A DNA stretch of 64,000 nucleotides. It comes from Candidatus Onthocola gallistercoris (GTDB taxonomy: Bacteria > Bacillota > Clostridia > Lachnospirales > Lachnospiraceae). Position 1 is the stretch's first letter, and each line of letters starts with the position of its first letter. Of the stretch, positions 1-9,887 are shown one piece after another. Where the stretch lies: positions 1-64,000 of the forward strand of contig DVLT01000004.1 in the NCBI GenBank assembly GCA_018715345.1, read 5' to 3'. Position numbers and translations under genes: made by a program. The notes beneath the pieces are model-generated. The model did not search any database, had not been told where the DNA came from, and worked only from the letters and a program-made list of their open reading frames with translations.

Positions 1-579
1 GACGTTTTTCTCATCCTGGGCCACATCCACCTTTTCATCCAGCTGTTCCACATCCTCTTCCACTTCCGCAAATCCATGATCCTTTGCCTGCCGGATGACC
101 TCCTCAGCCTTCTCCTCCTGACCTTGTCTCAAATAGACATCCGCCAATCCCACATAGCTGTCACTCTTGTACGGATCGATCTGCATGGCCTTATTGTAAG
201 CCAGTTCAGCCGCTTCATAATCTTCTGCCTCCAGATACTTCTCTCCCAGGCTCAACTGCTGTCTGTATTGCATGGCATATACGGCTTCCTGTCCCATACC
301 GGAACCCCAAATGGCCGCCACAGCCACTGCAATGACCACAGTCCCAAAGATCAGCGGTATCCGTTTATAGCTTCTGTTCTTCGGGTTCATCTCATACTGG
401 AGCGGTCCCTCCTGCAAAAATTCATCTTCTTCAATACACTGGGAAAACGCCAGATCTTCTTCCTGCCCAAAATCCTGGACAGCTTCTGTCTCCATCGGTC
501 TGGCATCCAATTTCTGCCCGCAGTTTCTGCAAAAACGGGCATGCTCGCTATTCTCACATCCACAACCAGAACACTTCAT
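1..579 (-). CDS. Zinc-ribbon, TPR-containing membrane protein (truncated by window edge)
   Basis: Reverse-strand reading from ATG at 577-579: MKCSGCGCENSEHARFCRNCGQKLD..., a single TM, then TPR-like EKYLEAEDYEAAELAYNKAMQIDPYKSDSYVGLADVYLRQG; no stop before window start. Confidence 0.75.
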   Translation of the reverse strand, partial: MKCSGCGCENSEHARFCRNCGQKLDARPMETEAVQDFGQEEDLAFSQCIEEDEFLQEGPLQYEMNPKNRSYKRIPLIFGTVVIAVAVAAIWGSGMGQEAVYAMQYRQQLSLGEKYLEAEDYEAAELAYNKAMQIDPYKSDSYVGLADVYLRQGQEEKAEEVIRQAKDHGFAEVEEDVEQLDEKVDVAQDEKNV

Positions 580-768
580 CCATTATCCCCTTCTATCTTC
601 CCTGTTCATATTCCGTCTGCCTGAAATGTCCTTGCCGTTGGCCCCGAGGACTTCTTTACCTGGACATTTCTTTATAATATTTATTATAATGGGAAGTTTT
701 TTCAAATGCAATAGTGACAAAACCTGTGACAGTAAAAAATGCCGCGTTATCCATATCTCTTTAATCAC

Positions 769-805
769 ATACAGGCCCTCCGAAAATCATTCGGAGAGCC
801 TGTAT
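769..805 (-). terminator. Hairpin downstream of rnfB
   Basis: Inverted repeat ATACAGGC-CTCCGAA...TTCGGAG-GCCTGTAT just after the rnfB stop. Confidence 0.55.
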
Positions 806-826
806 ATCTTACTTATGTATGCGAAA

Positions 827-1594
827 TCACTGAATGGCATGTACCGGACATACAGCCTTACATTTTCCACAATTTTTACATTTATCGTAATCTATCGATG
901 CATGGAAATCCTTTACTGTAATGGCGCCGAAGGGGCATTCCTTCTGGCATTTCATACAGCCAATGCAGCCCGTCTTGCACACCTTTCGGGTTTCCGCGCC
1001 CTTATCTTTATTTATACAGCGCACATGCTGGCGAAACTTGGCCGGCGCCACAGTGATCACCTGTTTGGGGCAGGTTTTTGCGCAAATACCGCAGCCTGTA
1101 CAAAGATCCGCATCCACTGTTGCCAGTCCGTTGCAGATGGTAATGGCATGTTCAGGACAGGCCGCCGCGCAGTCCCCGTAACCCAGACAACCATACTGGC
1201 AGGCGGAGTCGCCGCCAAACAGCTGGCTGGCGGCCAGACAGGTGTCTATCCCTTTGTATTCCAGTTTAGAATCCACATTATCACAATGGCCGCCGCAGCG
1301 GATGACCGCCACTTTTTTCTCCACATTACCGGCTGAAACACCTAACACTTCTGCACACTCTTCCGCCACATCCGGACCGCCGGGAGCGCATAAGCCTACT
1401 TTTGCTTCACCCTTTGCCAAAGCTGCCGCATAACCGGAACATCCGGAAAAACCGCAGGCACCGCAATTGGCTCCCGGAAGCACTTCCAGCAGAGCTTCTT
1501 CTTTTTCATCCACCGGTACGTTGAACACGATGGACGCCACAGACAAGATCAGTCCGGCGACCAGTCCAACGACCGCAACAATCACTATACCCAT
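827..1594 (-). CDS. rnfB: Rnf electron transport complex subunit B (Fe-S)
   Basis: N-terminal TM, GANCGACGFSGCSGYA motif, several CxxCxxCxxxCP ferredoxin motifs; operon context. Confidence 0.96.
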   Translation of the reverse strand: MGIVIVAVVGLVAGLILSVASIVFNVPVDEKEEALLEVLPGANCGACGFSGCSGYAAALAKGEAKVGLCAPGGPDVAEECAEVLGVSAGNVEKKVAVIRCGGHCDNVDSKLEYKGIDTCLAASQLFGGDSACQYGCLGYGDCAAACPEHAITICNGLATVDADLCTGCGICAKTCPKQVITVAPAKFRQHVRCINKDKGAETRKVCKTGCIGCMKCQKECPFGAITVKDFHASIDYDKCKNCGKCKAVCPVHAIQ

Positions 1595-1606
1595 AGTTTA
1601 ACCTCC

Positions 1607-2203
1607 TTAACCGAACAGTCCGTCGACCAATCCCTGGAAACCAAGGAAGGAACAGGCTGTGATGGACGCCGCTACCAGTACGATCGGAAGTCCCTGGAGG
1701 AACTTGGGAACATCGCTCGTCTCCATTCTTCCCCTTATACCGGAAAAGATGACAAGCGCCAGCATAAAGCCAAGGCCGCCGCCGGCTGCATTGACGATGG
1801 ACTCGATAAAATTATAGCCTTCATCAATGTTCAGGATGGTCACACCGAGAACCGCACAGTTTGTTGTGATCAGCGGCAGATAGATACCCAACGCTTTATA
1901 CAATGAAACCATGTACTTTTTAAGTACGATCTCCACGAACTGTACCAGAGCCGCGATGATCAGTATGAATATGATGGTCTGCAGATATCCCAGTCCATAG
2001 GGATTCAACAAGTACATCTGGATCGGCCATGTCACCGCCGTGGCCAGGACCATGACGAAGATGACCGCCACACTCATACCAAGGGCCGTATCCAACTTTT
2101 TGGACACGCCCAGGAAAGGACAGATCCCGAGGAATTTGGATAAAACAAAATTGTTTGTCAGAATCGCCGCCAATAAGATCGATACTAAACCTGTCACTGA
2201 CAT
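1607..2203 (-). CDS. rnfA: Rnf complex subunit A
   Basis: Multi-TM NNFVLSKFLGICPFLGVSKK and TTNCAVLG motifs; operon position. Confidence 0.96.
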   Translation of the reverse strand: MSVTGLVSILLAAILTNNFVLSKFLGICPFLGVSKKLDTALGMSVAVIFVMVLATAVTWPIQMYLLNPYGLGYLQTIIFILIIAALVQFVEIVLKKYMVSLYKALGIYLPLITTNCAVLGVTILNIDEGYNFIESIVNAAGGGLGFMLALVIFSGIRGRMETSDVPKFLQGLPIVLVAASITACSFLGFQGLVDGLFG

Positions 2204-2889
2204 TATTCACATCCTCCTTCCGTTGCTTTTGAACAGCTTGAAGCCGCCGGGCATGCGGCGCATCCAAGTGTTGCCGGTTTTTTGCCTTTCTTGCCTGCCA
2301 ACCAGTTGGCGCAGGCCATCAGCATTCCGAATACGAAGAATCCGCCGGGAGCAAGTATGAAGATGAGCATGGGATCCACCGCCGAAGGCAGGATCTGGAT
2401 GCCAAACCATGTGCCGCTTCCCAAAATCTCACGAATGCTTCCCATGCAGATCAGGGCAATGGTAAATCCGAGTCCCATGCCAAGACCGTCCAGTATGGAC
2501 GGAAGCACCTTATTCTTGCCGGCAAAGCCTTCTGCCCGTCCAAGGATGATACAGTTTACAACGATCAGCGGCAGATAAACGCCCAGCGCCGCATCCAGTG
2601 CCGGCGCATATGCCTGCACGATCATCTGGACAACGGACACGAATGCCGCGATGATGGTAATGTATACCGGAATATGTATTTTATCCGGGATGAATTTGCG
2701 CAGCGCCGAAATCACCGCATTGGAACAAACAAGTACGGCTGTCGCTGCCAGTCCCATGCCCACGCCGTTGGAAGCCATGGTTGTGACCGCCAATGTGGGA
2801 CATGTACCGATAACCAGTCTCAAAACCGGATTTTCTTTTATAAAACCTGCTGTAAAAACTTCTTTCAGGCTTTTTTCTTTTTTAGCCAT
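2203..2889 (-). CDS. rnfE: Rnf complex subunit E
   Basis: ENPVLRLVIGTCPTLAVT and VVNCIILGRAE motifs; operon position. Confidence 0.96.
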   Translation of the reverse strand: MAKKEKSLKEVFTAGFIKENPVLRLVIGTCPTLAVTTMASNGVGMGLAATAVLVCSNAVISALRKFIPDKIHIPVYITIIAAFVSVVQMIVQAYAPALDAALGVYLPLIVVNCIILGRAEGFAGKNKVLPSILDGLGMGLGFTIALICMGSIREILGSGTWFGIQILPSAVDPMLIFILAPGGFFVFGMLMACANWLAGKKGKKPATLGCAACPAASSCSKATEGGCE

Positions 2890-3488
2890 TAATTCCCACC
2901 TCCTGTGATCTGCTGGTAGATGGCGATCGCATCATTGACGGAAGTTGTCACGGAATTGGAAGTGATGGTCGCTCCTGCAATGGCTTCGATCTCATTGTCC
3001 GCGCTTTTTCCCATCTTTGTCACTGTCAGCTTATCTTCCGGTATCGCCATCTTGTACTGGTCGGTAAAAGAAGCGTCCAGGGCTTTCTGTCCCAGTCCGG
3101 CTGTCTCATCGTCAGCGGAAACCACTTTGACAGCGGCAATCTGACCGTCTGAAGTGATGCCGGTCATCACGCTGACCTGTCCGCCGTAGCCCCGATTGGA
3201 TGTGGAAATGACATATCCCGCATCATTGGTTGCCTTAAAAGCGGAAACAAAGGAAAGATCTTCCGCCACTCCCGCAGCATCCAGCAATTCCTGGGTGACT
3301 TCGATCTCTTCAAATCCGTCTGCCTCCGGGAGCACTTCCCGTTTGGCTTCTTCGATCTCCTGGGCCGCCAGTTCACTGATCCGGGTGGCTGTCAACGCAT
3401 TTGTACCCACGACTGCCGCTGAAGTCACCAGGCATACGATCAGCAAAAGACAAGTGGGATATAAGATATCCTTTGGATTGATTTTCAT
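2889..3488 (-). CDS. rnfG: Rnf complex subunit G (flavinylated)
   Basis: FMN-binding-type protein with AIAGATITSNSV near the C-terminus; N-terminal TM. Confidence 0.94.
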   Translation of the reverse strand: MKINPKDILYPTCLLLIVCLVTSAAVVGTNALTATRISELAAQEIEEAKREVLPEADGFEEIEVTQELLDAAGVAEDLSFVSAFKATNDAGYVISTSNRGYGGQVSVMTGITSDGQIAAVKVVSADDETAGLGQKALDASFTDQYKMAIPEDKLTVTKMGKSADNEIEAIAGATITSNSVTTSVNDAIAIYQQITGGGN

Positions 3489-4447
3489 TATTTTGCCGCC
3501 TCCTTTACTGTACCGAAAGGCTTGGTAGCCGTCAGGTTTTCAATATGAGGTGTCAGTATATTCATAAGCAGTATGGAGAAGGACACGCCTTCCGGCAAGG
3601 ATCCGAACAAACGGATCAATGTGGTGATGATGCCGCAGCCAACGGCGTAGATCACCTTTCCCTTTGTTGTCAGAGGGCTTGTCACATAATCGGTAGCCAT
3701 GAAGATGGCGCCTAAAAACAGGCCGCCGGAAAGGATCTGCATCAGAGGATCCTGTCCAAGTATGGCCATCAGGATGAACACCGTGCCAATAAATACCACT
3801 GGTATAGTGGGCGCGATGACTTTTCTGATGATCAGGTAAATGCCACCGATGATCAGAGCAAGGATACAGGTCTCGCCCAGACAGCCGGCCCGCTCTCCCA
3901 AAAACATCTGCATATATGTGGGCAGTCCGGCCACATTGCCGCTTTCCATCAGTGCCAGCGGCGAAGCGGTGGACGTGGTGTCCAAAGTGATATAAGAATA
4001 GGGAGCCACCCAGGTGGTCATCCGTACCGGGAAAGAAGTCATCAGGATGATCCGGGCCGTAATGGCCGGATTGGCGAAATTATGTCCCAATCCTCCAAAC
4101 ATCTGTTTCACCACAACAATGGCGACCACACCGCCAATGGCTGCGATCCACAGCGGGATGCCCACCGGCATATTGAATGCCAGCAGTATGCCGGTTACGA
4201 TGGCGCTGTAATCACCAATGGTCACCGGCCGTTTCATGACTTTTCGGCATATGTATTCTGCGATCACACATGACGCCACCGTGACGCACACCACGATCAA
4301 CGCCCGGATGCCAAAATACACAACAGAGGCGATCAAAGCCGGAATAAGGGCAATGATCACGTCCAGCATAATATTTCTTGTCTTCACCGTACCTGAAAGA
4401 TGGGGAGATGAAGAAACGATCAATTTATTTTCCATGATGACTTTCAC
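3488..4447 (-). CDS. rnfD: Rnf complex subunit D
   Basis: Multi-TM NqrB/RnfD-type sequence; operon position. First Met may be a few codons downstream (MENKLIVSSSPH). Confidence 0.94.
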   Translation of the reverse strand: MKVIMENKLIVSSSPHLSGTVKTRNIMLDVIIALIPALIASVVYFGIRALIVVCVTVASCVIAEYICRKVMKRPVTIGDYSAIVTGILLAFNMPVGIPLWIAAIGGVVAIVVVKQMFGGLGHNFANPAITARIILMTSFPVRMTTWVAPYSYITLDTTSTASPLALMESGNVAGLPTYMQMFLGERAGCLGETCILALIIGGIYLIIRKVIAPTIPVVFIGTVFILMAILGQDPLMQILSGGLFLGAIFMATDYVTSPLTTKGKVIYAVGCGIITTLIRLFGSLPEGVSFSILLMNILTPHIENLTATKPFGTVKEAAK

Positions 4448-5805
4448 CTGCTTTCCTGATTTGCATTTCTTACGATGGTCTTACCCAACCGTATGGACTG
4501 GACAAGCCTTCGGTTAGCCGGACAGACAAACGCGCAGCTGCCGCATTCCATGCAGTTCATGATGCTCAGTTTCTGGAGCATTTCCACACTGGCGATCTTT
4601 GTATAAGCTTCCAGTTTCGTGGGCATGAGGTTCATCGGGCAAGCTTCCACGCAGCGTCCGCAGCGGATGCAGTTTGTGGGTTCCATCATTTCCGCTTCCT
4701 TCCTGTCAAAGAACAGGAAGCCGTTGTTTTGCTTTAACACCGGAAAGGCATCGTCCATCAACGCTGTACCCATCATGGGACCGCCGCACAGGATCTTCGC
4801 CGGAGTATCTTTATACCCACCGCAGAAATCCACGATGTCCTTGATCGGGGTTCCTATGGGAACCCGTACGTTCATGGCGTTCTGGATGGCAGAGCCATCC
4901 ACCGTCACCCTCTTTGTCACTAAAGGCATGCCGGTTTTTATGTATCTGGCGAGTACGCCGATGGATGTCACGTTCATGACCACCACGCCGATATCCGCCG
5001 GAAGTTTACCCATGGGGACAGTCCTTCCGGTACACTGATGGATCAATACCTTTTCAGCGCCCTGGGGATATCTTGACGGCAGTACTTCCACCCGGGCCGT
5101 GATGCCCTCTTTTGAAAGGTCTGCCAAAGCTTTTGTCATGATCTCAATGGCATCCGGCTTATTATCCTCAATGCCGATGATCGTCTGATTCACTTTCAAA
5201 AGCTTGCTCACATATCGGATCCCCTCTGTTATGTCCTGGGAATTTTCCAGCATTTCCCGCACATCCGATGTCAAGTAAGGCTCACATTCCGCTCCATTTA
5301 TGAGCAGCGTGTCCACTTTTTCCTTCACTTCCGGAGCCGGATTTAACTTAATGTGGGTGGGAAAACCGGCGCCGCCAAGGCCCACAAGTCCAGATGCCCG
5401 CACTGCGGCGATCAAATCCTCATCCGAACGGATCACCGGCGGTTTGATCTGGGGATCTGGCGTCTGCTGACCATCGCTGTTGATGACGACTGTCTGAACC
5501 TTTGCCCCGTTGGGCATGATGACAGAATCAATCTTGGCAACTGTACCGGATACGCTGGAATGCACCGGCGCCGAAAAGGGAGCCGGACTGTCGCCCACCA
5601 CCGTGCCCACATAAACCGTATCTCCGGCTTTTACCGTCGGTGTGCAGGGAGCGCCTATATGCTGCTGCATAACCATTATGACCTTTTCCGGAACGGGCAG
5701 TTCCACAGTCGCACAGTCTTTGGTATTCTTTCTGTGCGGTACCGCTGCTCCCGGGTTCCTGACAATGCCCAGCCTGCTAAGAAGTCCATTTACATTTCTG
5801 GCCAT
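4444..5805 (-). CDS. rnfC: Rnf complex subunit C
   Basis: LGGAGFPTHIKL motif and two CxxCxxCxxxCP clusters; AGGAGG upstream of ATG. Confidence 0.96.
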   Translation of the reverse strand: MARNVNGLLSRLGIVRNPGAAVPHRKNTKDCATVELPVPEKVIMVMQQHIGAPCTPTVKAGDTVYVGTVVGDSPAPFSAPVHSSVSGTVAKIDSVIMPNGAKVQTVVINSDGQQTPDPQIKPPVIRSDEDLIAAVRASGLVGLGGAGFPTHIKLNPAPEVKEKVDTLLINGAECEPYLTSDVREMLENSQDITEGIRYVSKLLKVNQTIIGIEDNKPDAIEIMTKALADLSKEGITARVEVLPSRYPQGAEKVLIHQCTGRTVPMGKLPADIGVVVMNVTSIGVLARYIKTGMPLVTKRVTVDGSAIQNAMNVRVPIGTPIKDIVDFCGGYKDTPAKILCGGPMMGTALMDDAFPVLKQNNGFLFFDRKEAEMMEPTNCIRCGRCVEACPMNLMPTKLEAYTKIASVEMLQKLSIMNCMECGSCAFVCPANRRLVQSIRLGKTIVRNANQESR

Positions 5806-5859
5806 TTGAATCCTCCTCTTAAATATAACAGATCGCTCTGTTTTATTTTTATATCTACT

Positions 5860-5891
5860 ATATCATTAAAGATCTTGATCTTTAATGATAT
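5860..5891. promoter_or_regulatory. Perfect 15-bp-arm palindrome between apbE and rnfC
   Basis: ATATCATTAAAGATC-tt-GATCTTTAATGATAT; overlaps the apbE stop codon, about 55 bp upstream of the rnfC ATG. Confidence 0.6.
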
Positions 5892-6934
5892 TGTATCAAA
5901 GTATAACCTTCCCCGCTCCCCTGGAAATCGAGGAAGTCCATGATCGTTTCATCATTATAATATACATTTTTATCTGTATCAATAAATATGGCCATGGCAT
6001 CATAGGTATCCATCAAATCCATACCTTCCTCCAGGCCAAGAATAAAACCTGCTGTGGACAAAGCATCGCACAGCGTGCCGTTTTCATGGATCACACTTAC
6101 AGACATCAGACCGCTGTCTGCCGGATATCCGGTCCGTCCATCCAGGATATGATGATATCGGACGCCGTCTTCTATAAAATAACGTTCGTAATCTCCAGAT
6201 GTGGCAATGGACAGATCCGTCACCGTCAGCACACCGATCAGATCATCCGCCTCCCCCCTGGGATCGCGCAGGCCGACTCGAAAGCCGTCCTGTCCGGGCC
6301 GTTCGCCAAAAGTGGTGATGGAACTGCCCGCCGATAGAAGTGCCGATGGGATCCTATCCCGGTCAAGCATATCGGCCGCCTCCATGATGGCATAGCCTTT
6401 ACCCACGGCTCCCAGTTCCAGCTGCACATCTGTGTCGGTCGTGGATAAGATACCGTCAGAAAATGTCAGCTTCGTGTGATCCACATGGGAAAGCGCCGTC
6501 TGTATCTCCTCATCGGAAGGCCGCCTCTGGTTGTCACCGCCAAAATCCCACAGCTTGGATACGGATAATATGGTCGGGTCAAAGGCGCCATTGCTTTTTT
6601 CAGCCACATCAAGAATGGTTTCGATCATATCCGCAAACTCTGAAAAGTCCGCCTGATGTTCTGTATTGAACGTTTCTGTCAGGGATCCTTCCACCCTCCA
6701 GTCCAATTTCTGTCCAAGATCTGTCAGATATCGGTCCGTATCTGACAGATCCTCTTCTGTCCCACCATACAAGGTGGTGGTTATGGCCGTGTCCATGGCA
6801 AAGGTCGTCCCCTGTACCGAACGGCTGCTTTCCGTCTCTTTCCGGCTGCATGATATGTATACGACCACTACCAGCACCATCACCACGGTCAGTACAAATG
6901 TTTTCCACGGTTTTTCTGGATAATTTTTTTTCAT
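5882..6934 (-). CDS. apbE: FAD:protein FMN transferase
   Basis: ApbE-family sequence (GAVGKGYA, HHILDGRTGYPADSG), lipoprotein-like N-terminus; start set at MKKNYPEK. Confidence 0.92.
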   Translation of the reverse strand: MKKNYPEKPWKTFVLTVVMVLVVVVYISCSRKETESSRSVQGTTFAMDTAITTTLYGGTEEDLSDTDRYLTDLGQKLDWRVEGSLTETFNTEHQADFSEFADMIETILDVAEKSNGAFDPTILSVSKLWDFGGDNQRRPSDEEIQTALSHVDHTKLTFSDGILSTTDTDVQLELGAVGKGYAIMEAADMLDRDRIPSALLSAGSSITTFGERPGQDGFRVGLRDPRGEADDLIGVLTVTDLSIATSGDYERYFIEDGVRYHHILDGRTGYPADSGLMSVSVIHENGTLCDALSTAGFILGLEEGMDLMDTYDAMAIFIDTDKNVYYNDETIMDFLDFQGSGEGYTLIQYH

Positions 6935-7074
6935 TGCAATTGTCCTATGGCGATTTTCAGAAAACATTTCCTGAAACATCCACCGTTTCCTTCAAATCAT
7001 TATTTTATTTTACACAATTTGCGTTTTTTTTCAAGCAATAAATCCAATCGGCGCCGTTCATATAATAAACGACC

Positions 7075-8367
7075 TTACTGGATCACCGAACGGAGAAGTT
7101 CCAACTTTTCTTCGATCTCTTTTCTTCCCATCCTGTCTGTGATCGACAGATCCGTGATCATCTGGGCATTCCTGCGGCCGCCGTCTAAAAAGCAGCATTG
7201 AATACCGTCCATGTCCCGCAAGCGCTTCTTATCCTTCACATTCTTTGGAAAACAAATACCAGCCAACGGTACGATGGCATATCCATCTTCACTCATGGAT
7301 TCCAAAAAATCCATATAAAATATTTTTACTTTTTCATTCAGATAGGCATATTTTTTGGAATACACATCGGATACTTCGATAAATCCCGGTTTCTCCGCCT
7401 TACGGTAATGGGGAAAACTTCCCCGCCACTTGTACTCAGTAAACAACTGGTTCAGTTCTTCCCGGACCAAAGACCTTAAATTACTCATATTCATCTGATA
7501 ATCCGATAATCCCTGGTAATGTTTTGTTCCCTGATAGATCAACGTCTGGATCGCCTGATAAAGCCGTTCGCCCTGTACGGTGCGCATACAGAAAAACAGA
7601 TCCTGGATAAATTCCCTGGAATGGACATTTCCTTTGCTGACCTGATAGCCCAGGCTGTTGTATCCTTGGCTGATCAGTAATTCTGCCATGGCTTTGCAGC
7701 TTTCCCCGTCCGGCATATCCGTAAAATGATCCTTGTCATACAAGACAGTGGACTTTCCAAATCCGATATGGGTCATCGGATCCAGATAGCAGAACAGATA
7801 GGGCTTTAAAAAGCGATACAGACACAGGCAACGCTGTTCGCCTTCATTCAAAAAGCCATCGCCCAATATCTCTGCTTTTTCTTCCATGGCCGCCAACGTG
7901 TCATTGACAAGCAGCCACGGCAGCCTCTCCATGTCATTCTCAAACTTTAACTGATGGATCTGATAATCCCACAGTTTGACCCGTGCCCGCACCCGATCAA
8001 AGGAAAAGGCATTCTCCCTTGGGGGCTGTCCTTCCTCCGTCTGTCCGTTCAGAAAACGCAGGATATAACGCCCGCCTTCAAGCACGTCTCCCTGGAGTCC
8101 CAGCATCAACACTTCCTTTGGATGCCTTCCGTTCTCGATCAGAACATTCTCAAACTCCACTGACATGGAAAAAGCCTGTGTACACAGGATGGGGATCACA
8201 AAATTTCTGTCTTTAAACTTATATGGAATGACTTTTTTCCCCACAATATGCGTATATAAAGATATCAGCACTTTCTGTTCTGTATCCGGAAAATGCTGAA
8301 TAAACTTTTTAAATGATATCTTTTTCTCAGTCGCCGGCATACTCTGTCCCAAACTCCTTTTTAACAC
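7075..8367 (-). CDS. Uncharacterised protein (about 430 aa)
   Basis: Long ORF with no overlapping alternative; family not assigned with confidence. Confidence 0.75.
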   Translation of the reverse strand: MLKRSLGQSMPATEKKISFKKFIQHFPDTEQKVLISLYTHIVGKKVIPYKFKDRNFVIPILCTQAFSMSVEFENVLIENGRHPKEVLMLGLQGDVLEGGRYILRFLNGQTEEGQPPRENAFSFDRVRARVKLWDYQIHQLKFENDMERLPWLLVNDTLAAMEEKAEILGDGFLNEGEQRCLCLYRFLKPYLFCYLDPMTHIGFGKSTVLYDKDHFTDMPDGESCKAMAELLISQGYNSLGYQVSKGNVHSREFIQDLFFCMRTVQGERLYQAIQTLIYQGTKHYQGLSDYQMNMSNLRSLVREELNQLFTEYKWRGSFPHYRKAEKPGFIEVSDVYSKKYAYLNEKVKIFYMDFLESMSEDGYAIVPLAGICFPKNVKDKKRLRDMDGIQCCFLDGGRRNAQMITDLSITDRMGRKEIEEKLELLRSVIQ

Positions 8368-8993
8368 TGCCCCTTGGCATCATCCGTAGACAGGCCGTTT
8401 GCTGTCCTGCTTTCACCGGCCAGCCGCATCTCTCCATGGGCAGCCATCATATGCCATACCCGGGCAAGGGGAAGTCCCACCACATTGTTATAATCGCCTC
8501 GGATCCCCCGGATCAGTACGGCGCCCATCCCCTGTATGCCATAAGCTCCCGCCTTATCCATCGGTTCTCCTGTCCGTATATAATCCTGTATCTGTTCATC
8601 CGAAAGTTCGTACATGGTCACATCTGTCTTTTCACAGAATATCCGTGTGATATCTCCCATCTTCAGGCATACTCCGGTAAACACCTGATGGGTCCGGCCC
8701 TGAAGTCTTTGCAGCATCTTAAAGGCTTCCGTCTCATCCGCCGGCTTGCCAAATATCTCGCCGTCCAAAGAAACCACCGTGTCGGCGCCCAAGATCCACC
8801 GTTCATCATCGGATCCCAACTTTTCGTAGACGTCCGTTGTCTTTAGCATGGCCAGATTCATGACCAACTGTTCCGGCGTATGCCACAGATTTCTCTCTTC
8901 CTGGTCACTTACGCAAACCTCATAATCGATCCCAGCCTGGGAAAGCAGTTCCCGGCGTCTTGGAGAAGCGGATGCTAAAACAAGTCTTTTCAT
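8361..8993 (-). CDS. maf: Maf family nucleotide pyrophosphatase
   Basis: LASASPRRRELLSQAG, ILGADTVV, AGAYGIQGMG motifs. Confidence 0.95.
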   Translation of the reverse strand: MKRLVLASASPRRRELLSQAGIDYEVCVSDQEERNLWHTPEQLVMNLAMLKTTDVYEKLGSDDERWILGADTVVSLDGEIFGKPADETEAFKMLQRLQGRTHQVFTGVCLKMGDITRIFCEKTDVTMYELSDEQIQDYIRTGEPMDKAGAYGIQGMGAVLIRGIRGDYNNVVGLPLARVWHMMAAHGEMRLAGESRTANGLSTDDAKGQC

Positions 8994-9026
8994 TATGTCT
9001 TTTCTCCTTTTATCCTGTCAGACTTT

Positions 9027-9060
9027 TCCGCCTGCCGTACGCTATGTCTGGGCAGGCGGA
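9027..9060. terminator. Hairpin between maf and the SPL-related gene
   Basis: Perfect 10-bp inverted repeat TCCGCCTGCC...GGCAGGCGGA. Confidence 0.45.
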
Positions 9061-9110
9061 GTCATTTACACCGTATTATACCACTTCCTTCTGAAATCGT
9101 TAAGGGGCTA

Positions 9111-9887
9111 TCAACAATTTTTCTGCCACAGCTCCGGCATATTCTTCCAATACATTTTCGGCATCATCCGCATCCGGCACGCTTCATTACGTCTTTCCAA
9201 TATACCGGTCGTTTTATAAAAGTTCTGCCACAATTTTTCAAACATGGCTTCATCTTCCGATATTTCTTCTAATTTCCAGGCTTCTGCCGTCACATGGGAT
9301 ATCAAGACCGGCGGTTTATTCCGTTCGTGGATGCAGACTTCCCTCCGTTTAGCGTCCCAGATCATGAAATTCTCTTCCGGGAACCGGTCGGCAAAATGCT
9401 CCGCCAACAACGGAACTTGGTGATGCTTTGGCTCGATCTTTGCAAAAAGCACGCCACTTTTCAACTCTCTGAAACGGACAAAGCCGTACATATGATCCGT
9501 CTCCCTCCAAACCTGCCGGTACAGGTGAAGGACCGGATTCACATAAGTGTGGCTCATATGGTCTGTAACCTTGCGCCCTATGGAAAATCCAAGAATGAGA
9601 AAGCGGTAAACCGCGTCCGCCTTTCCCGGTACCGCCGCCATGGAAGCGTATCGGATCATCTGATACGCTTCCTGGGAAATCTTCCGGCGGACAGCTTCCG
9701 CTACACGGATGGCCTTATCCATATCCGTGGCCACAGGGATCGTTTCCGCAAACAGATTGCCTTCCGTATACTCTCCCGCTTCAATGATCTGGAACTGATG
9801 GCCGTATCGGCTCACATACGCCTCATGGATGGCGGTGAGTATCCCTTCAAAACTGTCTTCACATAAATATATGCGCTGATGTTTCAT
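9111..9887 (-). CDS. Putative DNA metabolism/repair protein, TIGR03915 (SPL-related) type
   Basis: YLCEDSFEGILTAIHEAY N-terminus and overlapping pairing with the radical SAM gene. Confidence 0.87.
   Translation of the reverse strand: MKHQRIYLCEDSFEGILTAIHEAYVSRYGHQFQIIEAGEYTEGNLFAETIPVATDMDKAIRVAEAVRRKISQEAYQMIRYASMAAVPGKADAVYRFLILGFSIGRKVTDHMSHTYVNPVLHLYRQVWRETDHMYGFVRFRELKSGVLFAKIEPKHHQVPLLAEHFADRFPEENFMIWDAKRREVCIHERNKPPVLISHVTAEAWKLEEISEDEAMFEKLWQNFYKTTGILERRNEACRMRMMPKMYWKNMPELWQKNC

Noticed and set aside
76-624. 182-aa plus-strand ORF at window start
   Set aside because: The minus strand encodes a convincing zinc-ribbon/TPR protein over the same bases
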